A stretch of DNA of 9,928 nucleotides, from contig CAZEJK010000186.1 in the NCBI GenBank assembly GCA_964512045.1, forward strand, positions 1-9,928, given 5' to 3'. The notes below the pieces were generated by a model, which saw only the letters and a list, made by a program, of their open reading frames with translations, did no database searches and was not told the origin of the DNA. Of this stretch, positions 1-8,100 are shown piece by piece. Position 1 is the stretch's first letter. Every line of letters begins with the position of its first letter. The position numbers and the translations under genes were made by a program. Source of the DNA: CAZEJK01 sp964512045. GTDB lineage: Bacteria; Acidobacteriota; Thermoanaerobaculia; Thermoanaerobaculales; Sulfomarinibacteraceae.

Positions 1-280
1 ACGGTGACCGCTCCTCGATCCGCTCAGAGTCAATAACCTCCGAAAGGTCCTCGGCAAACCGCCCATCGAGAACCACCGCCGGTCGACTCCGCAGAAGCGC
101 ACGACACTCGGATGCGCGCCGTCCTCGCACGGGCGGAGGAGCGATCACACAGACATCCCGTCCATGTCGCCGAACCACGAAGCGACGGCCCGCCTCGACC
201 TGATCGAGGACCCGGGAGAAGCTCCGGCTCGCCTCGGTCGCTGTGAGCTGCTCTTCGCGGTTATCTGATTCCGTGGTCAT
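1..280 (-). CDS. Type II toxin-antitoxin antitoxin, Phd/YefM family (3' end cut by window edge)
   Basis: Reading from ATG at 280 down to position 1 gives 93 codons with no stop, so the C-terminus lies outside the window. What is seen: a short polar N-terminus, then LTATEASRSFSRVLDQVEAG (residues 12-31), the classic Phd/YefM N-terminal segment that forms the DNA-binding dimer, followed by a V-V-R-R-H-G-R-D-V-C-V-I beta-hairpin (35-46) and an Arg-rich region. The end so far (..SERIEERSP) resembles the usual C-termini of this family, so only a few codons are probably missing. Family knowledge: these antitoxins neutralise a co-transcribed toxin (often a PIN-domain VapC or a RelE/Doc type) and repress their own operon. 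The toxin is expected just left of the window and is inferred, not seen. There is no Shine-Dalgarno upstream of the ATG. Confidence 0.85.
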   Translation of the reverse strand, partial: MTTESDNREEQLTATEASRSFSRVLDQVEAGRRFVVRRHGRDVCVIAPPPVRGRRASECRALLRSRPAVVLDGRFAEDLSEVIDSERIEERSP

Positions 281-291
281 AAATCTGATTC
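263..291. repeat. 9-bp direct repeat flanking the antitoxin start codon, candidate autoregulatory operator
   Basis: ATCTGATTC occurs at 263-271 and again at 283-291, exactly 20 bp apart (about two helical turns). One copy overlaps the candidate -10 element and the other lies in codons 4-6 of the antitoxin. Phd-family antitoxins commonly bind sites overlapping their own promoter, so an operator role is plausible. Such operators are more often inverted repeats, which lowers confidence. Confidence 0.35.
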
Positions 292-316
292 TACCGTCAA
301 CGCGCGAGACACGCAA
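281..316 (-). promoter_or_regulatory. Candidate promoter of the antitoxin gene, probably leaderless
   Basis: On the minus strand, TTGCGT (316-311) is followed after exactly 17 bp by TAGAAT (293-288). Both resemble sigma-70-type hexamers. The last base of the -10 lies only 7 nt before the ATG at 280, so a start site at normal distance would coincide with the A of the ATG. This fits the absence of a Shine-Dalgarno. Leaderless initiation is inferred from spacing only. Confidence 0.5.
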
Positions 317-457
317 CGTCCTGCCAGACACATCCCGCGCCTTCAGAAGGCCACGCTGTGGGCGATGCCGATCATCTCCGTTGTGCATCCGATGTGGGTT
401 GTGGCAGTCTGAAGCTGACCATCTCCAGAGCTGATCGACACTTCATGGGAGGCGAGC

Positions 458-805
458 ATGACCCATCGCGAGCACTTCAACCGACGCAAGCGGTCGTTCA
501 GCGCCATGTTTCTGGCAGTTCTGGTTGTCGGCATCACGGCCGGCTTCGCCAGCGTCCTCGCGGATCTGGATTGGCTCTTCCTGGCCGCACTCCTGTGTAT
601 ACCACTGCTCATGGTGGTGCTCTACATCGCGGTGATCTTCGGGTTCCGCTGTCCGAGCTGCCACGGTCAGTGGGGCTGGATCGCCATGTACTCCGGCTCG
701 CCGACGGCCATCCGCCAGCAGCTGACCTACTGCCCGTACTGCGGCCTGGAGCTGGGGGCATCCGTCCCGGAGCCGGAGGCGGCCACGATTCGCAAGACGG
801 CCTGA
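458..805 (+). CDS. Small membrane protein with two transmembrane helices and a C-terminal zinc ribbon, function unknown
   Basis: 115 aa. The ATG at 458 is preceded by GGGAGG at 447-452 with 5-nt spacing, which decides the start. A basic N-terminus (residues 1-12, with the cluster RRKR) precedes two hydrophobic segments at about 16-35 and 39-62, joined by a short acidic turn (DLDW). A zinc-ribbon pattern follows: CPSC at 65-68 and CPYC at 92-95, separated by a Trp-rich stretch, then an acidic/Ala tail. By the positive-inside rule the N-terminus and the ribbon would both be cytoplasmic. I do not recognise a named family. Paired CxxC knuckles usually bind a structural Zn(II). The next gene starts 23 bp downstream on the same strand, so the two are probably co-transcribed. 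That does not by itself imply a role in DNA repair. Confidence 0.75.
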   Translation: MTHREHFNRRKRSFSAMFLAVLVVGITAGFASVLADLDWLFLAALLCIPLLMVVLYIAVIFGFRCPSCHGQWGWIAMYSGSPTAIRQQLTYCPYCGLELGASVPEPEAATIRKTA

Positions 806-828
806 TACCGCTCGACGAGGGGCGACCT

Positions 829-1440
829 GTGACCAGAGCCGTTCCCGAAGGACGCATCGTGGAGCGCGATGCCTACCTGGCACCCGCCGAGCAGGTGGCC
901 CGGCGACTGCTCGGCACGGTGATCGTACGCACCACCGACGACGGCGTGGTCGCCGTGCGGCTCAACGAGGTCGAAGCCTACCTCGGCATCGACGACCCGG
1001 CCGCCCACACCTACGGTGGGCGCCGTACACAGCGGACCGAGACCATGTGGGGACCACCGGGACACGCCTACATCTACCTGATCTACGGCCTCCATCACTG
1101 CCTCAACGCCGTCGCGGGACCCGCCGGTACGCCCGCCGCGGTGCTCATTCGGGGAGGGATCCCCGTGGAGGGATGCGATCTCATCCGTGCTCGTCGAGGG
1201 AGTAGAGTCGGCGCAACGGACCTCACCAACGGGCCCGGCAAGCTCTGCCAGGCCCTGGCCTTGACCCGATCAGAAGATGGCCTCGATCTGTGCGACCACG
1301 AGTCCGGGCTCTTCATTCTCGACGACGGCGTCAACGTCCCTGACGCCGAGGTGAAGCGAACCCCACGGATCGGCATCGACTACGCAGGCGAGGCGGCGTC
1401 GTGGCCGTTGCGCTTCGTGTGGCGGCGCAGCAGCGTCTGA
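829..1440 (+). CDS. DNA-3-methyladenine glycosylase, AAG/MPG family
   Basis: 203 aa with a GTG start. The enzyme removes alkylated purines (3-methyladenine, hypoxanthine and others) from DNA to open base-excision repair in the cytoplasm. Motifs seen: NEVEAYLG (46-53), AAHTYGGRR (58-66), YLIYGLHHCLN (83-93), AAVLIRGG (103-110), NGPGKLCQAL and the terminal PRIGIDYAGEA. Aligned by eye with human AAG, E49 matches catalytic Glu125, Y51 Tyr127, H60 His136, Y86 the intercalating Tyr162, N93 Asn169 and R108 Arg182. Spacings E-H (11), H-Y (26) and Y-N (7) agree, with a 2-residue insert before R108. Length is normal for the bacterial family. I prefer GTG 829 because GAGGGG lies 6 nt upstream and the N-terminal length matches Bacillus Aag. 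GTG 859, with GAAGGA 6 nt upstream, is a credible alternative. An open frame extends upstream to 358 but overlaps the zinc-ribbon gene and is not family-like. Confidence 0.95.
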   Translation: MTRAVPEGRIVERDAYLAPAEQVARRLLGTVIVRTTDDGVVAVRLNEVEAYLGIDDPAAHTYGGRRTQRTETMWGPPGHAYIYLIYGLHHCLNAVAGPAGTPAAVLIRGGIPVEGCDLIRARRGSRVGATDLTNGPGKLCQALALTRSEDGLDLCDHESGLFILDDGVNVPDAEVKRTPRIGIDYAGEAASWPLRFVWRRSSV

Positions 1441-1446
1441 GCCCGA

Positions 1447-1468
1447 CCGCGAACCCTACCGCTCGCGG
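1447..1468. terminator. Weak hairpin between convergent genes, possible bidirectional termination point
   Basis: CCGCGA (1447-1452) pairs perfectly with TCGCGG (1463-1468) around a 10-nt loop. It lies just past the glycosylase stop and overlaps the ybaN-like stop codon. There is no T-tract on either side, so this would not be a classical intrinsic terminator. Confidence 0.25.
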
Positions 1469-1878
1469 AGGCGCCAGACGAACCACGAACCGATCAGCCC
1501 GAGGGCAACGACGACCACAGCGAGGGCCGGTCGCCCTTCGCCACCGGTCGCGAAGAGGATCGAGCTCGAGCCGACGGCGAGCCACATCACCACCAGCGTC
1601 GTCACCACGGCACGTCGGGGCATCCTGGCGCCGGGCTGGAGGTACCGGTGAAACGGCCGGAACAGCGGGATCCGGATCAACCGCTCCTCGAGCCACGGGC
1701 AGCTGCGCGCGAAGCACCACGACGCGCCGATCAGGAAGATCGTGGTCGGCAAGCCGGGAAGCACGGCGCCCACAGCACCCAGACCAACGAGCACAACGCC
1801 TACCGCCGCCAGCACCCAGCGGCGCAGGTTGGTGGGTGGCGCCGTCGCCTCGAGAGCAACAGTCTCGTCGTTCTTCAT
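1456..1878 (-). CDS. ybaN: YbaN/DUF454 family inner-membrane protein
   Basis: 140 aa, ATG at 1878 and TAG at 1456. After a 20-residue polar N-terminus comes a hydrophobic helix (about 22-39) running into the family hallmark LPGLPTT (40-46), then IGASWCFARSCPWLEERL (50-67), which closely parallels E. coli YbaN (LPxLPTTPF..AAWCFARSSPRF). An amphipathic stretch with F-R-P-F-H-R-Y-L and a basic M-P-R-R follows, then two more hydrophobic helices (about 90-108 and 117-135) and a short basic tail (WRLRER). It should be an integral cytoplasmic-membrane protein; its biochemical role is not known to me. There is no clear Shine-Dalgarno before the ATG, and no in-frame alternative start is evident upstream. 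It converges on the glycosylase gene with 15 bp between stops and is divergent from the giant gene. Confidence 0.88.
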   Translation of the reverse strand: MKNDETVALEATAPPTNLRRWVLAAVGVVLVGLGAVGAVLPGLPTTIFLIGASWCFARSCPWLEERLIRIPLFRPFHRYLQPGARMPRRAVVTTLVVMWLAVGSSSILFATGGEGRPALAVVVVALGLIGSWFVWRLRER

Positions 1879-2050
1879 ACACGGCAGCGGCCATCGACCG
1901 CTCTGGTGTGGGAACGGGCATGGCCGATCTCCGATTCCCTACAGCCCGGCCGAAGATCTGGGCCCCGCCCTCTGCAGCCATGTCTTCGCAGTCCCGCTGC
2001 GGCAGAAGATCTGCCCGCGAGACTGCAGGGTTGCACACACCAGAAGCTCC

Positions 2051-2079
2051 TTGACGGGTCACTGGCGCCGGTCAACAAT
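2051..2079 (+). promoter_or_regulatory. Candidate promoter for the giant gene (upstream)
   Basis: TTGACG (2051-2056, five of six consensus bases) and AACAAT (2074-2079, four of six) are separated by an ideal 17-bp spacer. A start near 2086 would give a leader of about 80 nt to the GTG at 2165. This is motif matching by eye only. Confidence 0.35.
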
Positions 2080-2109
2080 GGTCTCAGCGAACCGGTCGGC
2101 ACGACACAA

Positions 2110-2115
2110 TATACT
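2110..2115 (+). promoter_or_regulatory. Candidate -10 element for the giant gene (proximal)
   Basis: TATACT (2110-2115) is a good -10 hexamer in otherwise GC-rich DNA. No convincing -35 is found 16-19 bp upstream. If used, transcription would start near 2122, giving a leader of about 43 nt. Confidence 0.3.
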
Positions 2116-2164
2116 CCTGTGTTCCTGCTCCTTGTCGGGCCGGTCGGGGGCGGAGGAGGTTGTC

Positions 2165-5100
2165 GTGAGCCGTTCCGTACCCTTGGCCTGTCTGTTCGTG
2201 CTGCTGATCGTGTGCCCGATGTCCGCGCAGGAGGTGGTCAATACGCCGCTGCAGGCGTATGGGCTGCACGACGCACCGGTGATCGATGCCTCACCCGATG
2301 GTGCCCGGCTGGCGTTGGTTGACGGTGCCTCGCTGGTGCGCATCGTCGATGCCGAGACCGGTGAGGACGTGCTGTTATTCGGCCAGGGCGGCCTCGTCCG
2401 CTACGCCGCGGTGGCATGGTCCCCGGATGGCACGGTGCTCGCGACCTGTGGCATGAGCGGGTCGAACGGCGAGGTCGCCGTGTGGAATCCGGAGACTGGC
2501 GAGCTGCTCCGTCAGCTACCGCTGACGGGGAACGATGAGCAGCTCCTCGACGTCTCCTTCTCGGCCGATGGCAGTCGGTTGGCCGCCGCTGGATCCGCCA
2601 GCGGGGCGTACGACGGGCTGGCCGCAGTGTGGGACGTGGCAACCGGCGTCGAGGTGCGTCGTCTCGAGCTCGACAAGGAGATCCTCGGCGCCGATCTGTC
2701 AATGGACGGCACAGTGCTGCTGGTCTCCCAATGGCGAGACGGCGTACTGCTCGACGTGGTCACCGGAGCCGAGCTACTGCGAGTCGTTCACGATGACGAG
2801 GAGCGGGTCACCGACGTCGCCTTCGCGCCGGACGGGAGCTCGTTCGTTACAGCCGGTGGCTACGATGCAACCACTGAGTGGGGCTCCATGCGTCGCTGGG
2901 ACACCGTTACTGGTGATGAGCTGCAATCCTACCCGCCCACAGCAGATCTCACCGAGTACATCGAGCGCGCCGAGTTCTCGAGCGATGGCGAGTGGTTGCT
3001 CACCGGGACCCGCGAAGGTCTCGCCGTGTGGGAGGTGGCGACCGGCGCGCAGCTGTTCGCCGATCGGCCGCCCGTACCAGGGTACGACTGGGAGGGCACC
3101 ACACCTGCGGTCACGTTCGTCGGTGCTGGCCATGACCGGGTCGCACAGGTGCAGCTGGTCGACACCGATGCTGGCGACGACCTGCACGTGACGATGTCGG
3201 TGCTCGACATGAGCTCGGTGGTGCCGGATCGCACGTTCACCGAAGCGAGGATCCGCGCAGTCGCGCTTTCGCTCGACGGGACGAAGGCGGCTACTGGTTT
3301 GCCCGACGGCGAGGTGACGCTGTGGGATGTGACCTCCGGAGCCCGGCTATACGATCTCGCCGGGCACACCAACGACGTGTATGCGCTCGCTTTCTCGCCC
3401 GACGGCAGCGTGTTGGCCTCCGCTTCTGCGGACACCACTGCTCGACTGTGGAGCACCACCGACGGCTCCGAGCTCCATCAGCTGGCCAATCACAGCGACG
3501 GTGTGTACGACGTCGTCTTCTCCCCGGACGGAAGCCGAGTCCTGACCGCCTCGCGGGACAGGAGCGCGCGTGTCTGGTCGGTCGCATCGGGCGCCGAGCT
3601 GCACGCAGAGTCCGTCTCACTGCGAGTCAACGCCTGCGACTGGGGTGGCGAGATCATGCTCGCAGTCGGCACGACGCTCGTCTTCTACGACCCTTCTGAC
3701 TGGACCGAGATGCGGTCATTCACGCACCCGGCGGTCCAGTCCGCAAGACTATCGCCCGATGGACAACGCGTCGTGGTCGGCTCCAGTGGCGCAACCTACG
3801 GTGCGATCCTCGACACCCTCACGGGGAACGAGCTGTCCCAGCTCGACCATTACAGCTGGATCAACGACGTCGCATGGTCGCCCAGCGGCAGCCGCATCGC
3901 CACCGCCGACCATGAGGGGGTCACCCGTCTGTGGGACGCGACCGGCAACCCGCGCGGCACCGTCGAGCACATCAGCTCGCCCTACTCGGTGGCCATAAAC
4001 GGCAGCCACCTGCTCACCGGCGCCGGCTCGACGGCACAGCTCCTCGGGCTCACCCGACCTGATCCCGTGCAGTGGTCCGTCGAGCGGCCCGGAGTCCAGC
4101 GCTCCGGCGGCACCAAACCGGTCGCCCTGTCCCCCGACGGTCGACGTGTCCTGGTCGCCGACGACGGCTGGGCGCGGCTGTACGACGCTGCCTCCGGCGA
4201 GCTACTGATGTCTCTGGGCAGTGGTACCGGCAGCGAGGTACAGGCGGTGGCCCTGTCCGGGGATGGCGTTCGTGCTGCGACCGGCCACTGGGACGGTTCG
4301 GTGAACATCTGGCGGCTCGACACCGGCGAGCTCGAGCGGCAGCTGCCCGGCCACTCCAACTGGATCGCGTCGCTCGCGTTCTCACCTGACGGCGAGCTGC
4401 TCGCCAGCGGCTCGGCCGACGACTGGGCCCGCGTCTGGGATGTTGCCACCGGCGTCGAGCGGTATCCGTTGGCCCATGTCAACGACGTCCGGGTGGTGGC
4501 GTTCTCGCCCGACGGTGGGCTACTGCTCACCGGCGCCGACGAGGCCTGCCTGTGGACCGCATCCACCGGTGCGGCCGTGCGCACCTTGACCACCGAACTG
4601 CCGGTGAGGGCAGCGGTGTTCTCGCCGGACAGCAGTCGCGTCCTGACCCGCCGCAAACCGGGTCTGACGGTGTACGCAGCCGAGTACGAGGTCGCCACCG
4701 GGGTGGTCGTCAACGAGTGGGCGCTCTCGCAGGAAATGAACGCTGCCGCGTACCTGTCGGATGGGCAGCACGCGCTGATCGGGCTGAACTGGCCACACAC
4801 CGTTGGCCTGTGGGACCTGGCCAGCCACACCGAGGAGCGCACCTTCATCGGTCTGTATGACGCGCCCGCCCAGATCGTCACCTCCGCCGACGGAAGCCTG
4901 ATGCTCGTCGCCGACGAGCAGCGGCAGCAAGCGTTGTACGACACCGGCCTCGACGCGACGACCCGTGTGGCGGAGCCGATTGGTGCGGGCGACACCCTCT
5001 CCGGCACCGCCCACCACCTGCTCTGGCGCGACTTCGCTGTTGAGCTGAGCGCACCGGTGACCGGCTTGGTGGCGACCTTGCAACCGACCTCCGGCGCCGG

Positions 5101-8100
5101 CAGCTGGCAGCTGCTGGCCCGCGTGGGTGCGCTACCGACCTTGACGCAGTATGACGTGGCGGCGCTACCAACTGCCGACGGGACGTTCGAGCTCACGGTG
5201 ACGGATCCGCCCTTGTCTGGGCTGTACCTGTCAGTCCGCTACGAGGAGTGGGGCAGCGGCGGCGACGGGACGTTCGTGCTCGCTGTCGACGCTGCCGAGC
5301 GGTACCTGATCGGCATCGACCCCGACGAGGGTGGCAACTCCGGCACGGTCACCTCCACCGTGCACGGCCTCGGCTTCACCGACGGCGTAACCGTCGAGCT
5401 CCGGAACGGGGGAACCGCGTTGACCTCGGCGGTGCCGACGAGCGTCCGGCCGACCACCCTCGCGGTATCGCTCGACCTCACCGGGCTGGCGATCGGGCCG
5501 GCCGACCTGTCGGTGATCTGGCCTGACCTGGCGGAGCTGGTGCGCGACGACGCGTTCTCCATCGTCGCCGGCAGCGCGCCCGCATACGAGGTACGCCTGG
5601 TCGGCTCGGACCGGGTCCGACACCTGCGCCCGACCACCCTGCTCGTCGAGCTCGAGAACACCGGCACGATCGACCTGCCGGCGCCTTTGCTCGAGCTCGA
5701 GTCGCTCGACGGCCTGTCGATGCGCGTCGCCGACGATCGCCCCTGGCGAGTGGAGCCGATCCGGCTGCTGATGACCGGACCGGCGGGCGAAGGGAGCGTT
5801 CCGCCGGGGACGATCGTGTCAGCGGCTGTCGAGGTTCTCCCCCAGGGGAGCGCCCACCAACCGTTGTACTATCGGGTCTCGGCACTCGACAACGAGTCCG
5901 CGACGATCGACTGGGGCGCCCAGGAGCCGGTGTTCGAGCCGGCCGGGGTCGATGCCACTCTCTGGCAACATCTGTGGCCGGCATTCACTGCCGAGGTCGG
6001 GGCAACCTGGGGTGACTACCGTGCGCAGCTGCTCACGGTCAGCGACCACCTGTCGACGATGAACCGGGTTGAGCGCGACCCGGCCAGACTGCTCGGACCG
6101 GTCTGGAACCACCTGCTCGGTGGTGGCGTCACGCCAGTGCTGAGCGGAACGATCGATGCTGAGCTCCCGGCGCCGGGTGGACGTGTGGTGCTGGCTCGAT
6201 GGTACGAGTCCGGTATCGAAAGTCGGTTCGCCTCCGGCCGCTTCGGCCGTGGCTGGGTCGATAGCTGGCAGCTCGAGGTGGAGCCGCTCGCCTCCGGCGG
6301 CATCGCCGTCCGCCGCGGGCGCGCTGCGGTGCGCCGCTTCACCCAACAGCTCGACGGCGACTACACAGCCATGCCCGGCGACTCTGGGACACTGCTGGCG
6401 ACGCCGTCGGGCTGGCTGCTGGTCGAGGCCGACGGCAGCCGGTATGAGTTCGACACCAATGGCCAGCTGGTGGCAAACGTCAGTCCGCACGGCTTTCGCG
6501 TCGAGGCCGAGTGGAGCGCGGGTCAGCTGGTGGCGCTGGAGCACGTCACCACCGGTGACCGCATCGAGCTCAGCTACGACGCGTTTGGCCACGTCGAGCT
6601 GGTCACCGATCACGCCGGACGGCAAACCTGGTTCAGCTACGACCCGGTCCTGACCGACCACCTGCTGTCGGTCGAGGCGCCGGGCAGCCGCACCACCAGC
6701 TATACCTACAACGGGATCGACGGGCTGCTGACCGACCACGCGCTCACGGAGGTGACCGACGCCGGTGGCGCCCACCTGGAGCTCACCTACGACACCCTCG
6801 GCCGGCTGGCCTCAATGGAGCGAGACGGCGACGCCGGCACCCTGACCTGGAGCTACCCGTCGACCGGCGTGACGGCACTGTCGACCGCCGATGGCGAGGC
6901 CGGACGGCTGTTGTGGGACGAGCGCGGCCGGCTGGCAGGCTTCGAGCCGTCCACTGGCGGACGCCTGCTCGCCGAGCGCTCGAGCGACGGCGACATCGTG
7001 CACGTCACGATGCCGACGGGGACCTCCTGGTGGTGGGACTGGGGACCGCTGCACCGGCCGGTGGTCCGCACTGCACCGAACGGTGACGAGGCAACGCTGC
7101 TGTGGAGCTACCCGATGAACGGCGGAGCGCTGCCGGTGGCGCTGATCGACGAGCAGGATCGGCTGACCCGAGTGCTGCTCGACAGCAGCGGCTGGGTCGA
7201 GGGCATCGAGTACCCCGATTTCTCGCAGGAGACCTACCTGTACGGAGCGGACGACCTGATCTCCGACGTCACCAACCGACGGGGCACGACCATCGAGCTC
7301 GACCGAAACCCGCGCGGCCAGGTGATCGAACGGACCGTTGCCACCGACACCGTGACCTACGGCTACGACACGGTGGCGCGTCTGGAGACCGTCACCACCG
7401 CCGCCGGAGCGACCACCGTGACGTACGATGCGCGCGGTTTGCCGGTGCGGGTCGACGAGCCGACAGGTCGCTGGCGGGAGGCGACCTGGGACGACGCCGG
7501 CCGTCTGACCGGCCGCACCGACTCGGACGGTTTCGCCGTGACCTACAGCTACGACGCGGCTGGTCGTCTGGACGAGGTGCGCGACCAGACCAACCGGCTG
7601 CTGGCACGCTACTCGTACAACACGGCCGGCCGTCTCGCCCGCAAGGACCTCGGCAACGGCGCCGCCACCACCTACGGCTACGATGCACTCGGCCGCCTGA
7701 CCGAGGTCACCCACCTGGCACCGGGGGGTGCCGTGCGTCGCTTGGAGACGCTCGCGCGCGACAGCGACGGACGCCCGGTCGAACGCACGGTCGACGGCGA
7801 CACGACGAGCTACAGCTACGACTCGCTGGGACGGCTCGTCACCGTCACCTGGCCGGACCTGAGCGTGTGGACCTACGCCTACGACAGCGCCGGCAACCGG
7901 ACCCTGGTCGACCGCGCCGGCAGCAGCGAGAGCTACACGGTCAACGACGTGGACCAGTACACAGCTGTCGGCGCCGACACCCTGACCTGGGATGACGATG
8001 GCAACGCGCTGAGCCGGACTGGCCCCGGAGGTACCAGCACCCTCACCTGGGACGCTGAGAACCGGCTGCTCAGCATCGATGACCCGACTGACGGCCTGTT

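Larger units (their letters stand above)
1879..2164. other. Divergent intergenic region between ybaN-like gene and giant WD40-Rhs gene
   Basis: 286 bp without a supported gene. Reading frames cross it, but they continue antisense through the ybaN-like gene and carry no family signature. It should hold the promoters for both flanking genes. Visible structure: GAAGATCTG repeated at 1952-1960 and 2005-2013 (53 bp apart), and a perfect 6-bp inverted repeat GGCAGA/TCTGCC at 2001-2015 with a 3-nt loop. Its right part is locally AT-richer, around 2074-2116. Confidence 0.6.

Noticed and set aside
364..411. Short hydrophobic ORF of 15 codons (ATG 364) in the gap before the zinc-ribbon gene
   Set aside because: No Shine-Dalgarno at proper spacing and too short to distinguish from chance.
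358..828. N-terminal extension of the glycosylase frame
   Set aside because: It overlaps the zinc-ribbon gene out of frame and adds about 157 residues foreign to the family; GTG 829 has its own Shine-Dalgarno.
1331..2062. 243-codon minus-strand frame overlapping the ybaN-like gene in another frame
   Set aside because: Arg-rich composition without domains; the overlapping YbaN/DUF454 frame has the clear family motif.
2155..2200. Lipoprotein signal (lipobox) at the start of the giant protein
   Set aside because: Cys9 and Cys17 are not preceded by an acceptable lipobox (contexts VPLAC and LLIVC) and Cys9 is too close to the N-terminus; an ordinary Sec signal fits better.
3982..5196. 404-codon minus-strand frame opposite the WD40 array
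   Set aside because: Ser/Thr/Pro-rich low-complexity product typical of antisense high-GC coding DNA; the plus-strand WD40 frame explains the sequence.
5819..6775. 318-codon minus-strand frame opposite the CARDB-Rhs junction
   Set aside because: No recognisable domain, and fully overlapped by a well-supported plus-strand gene.
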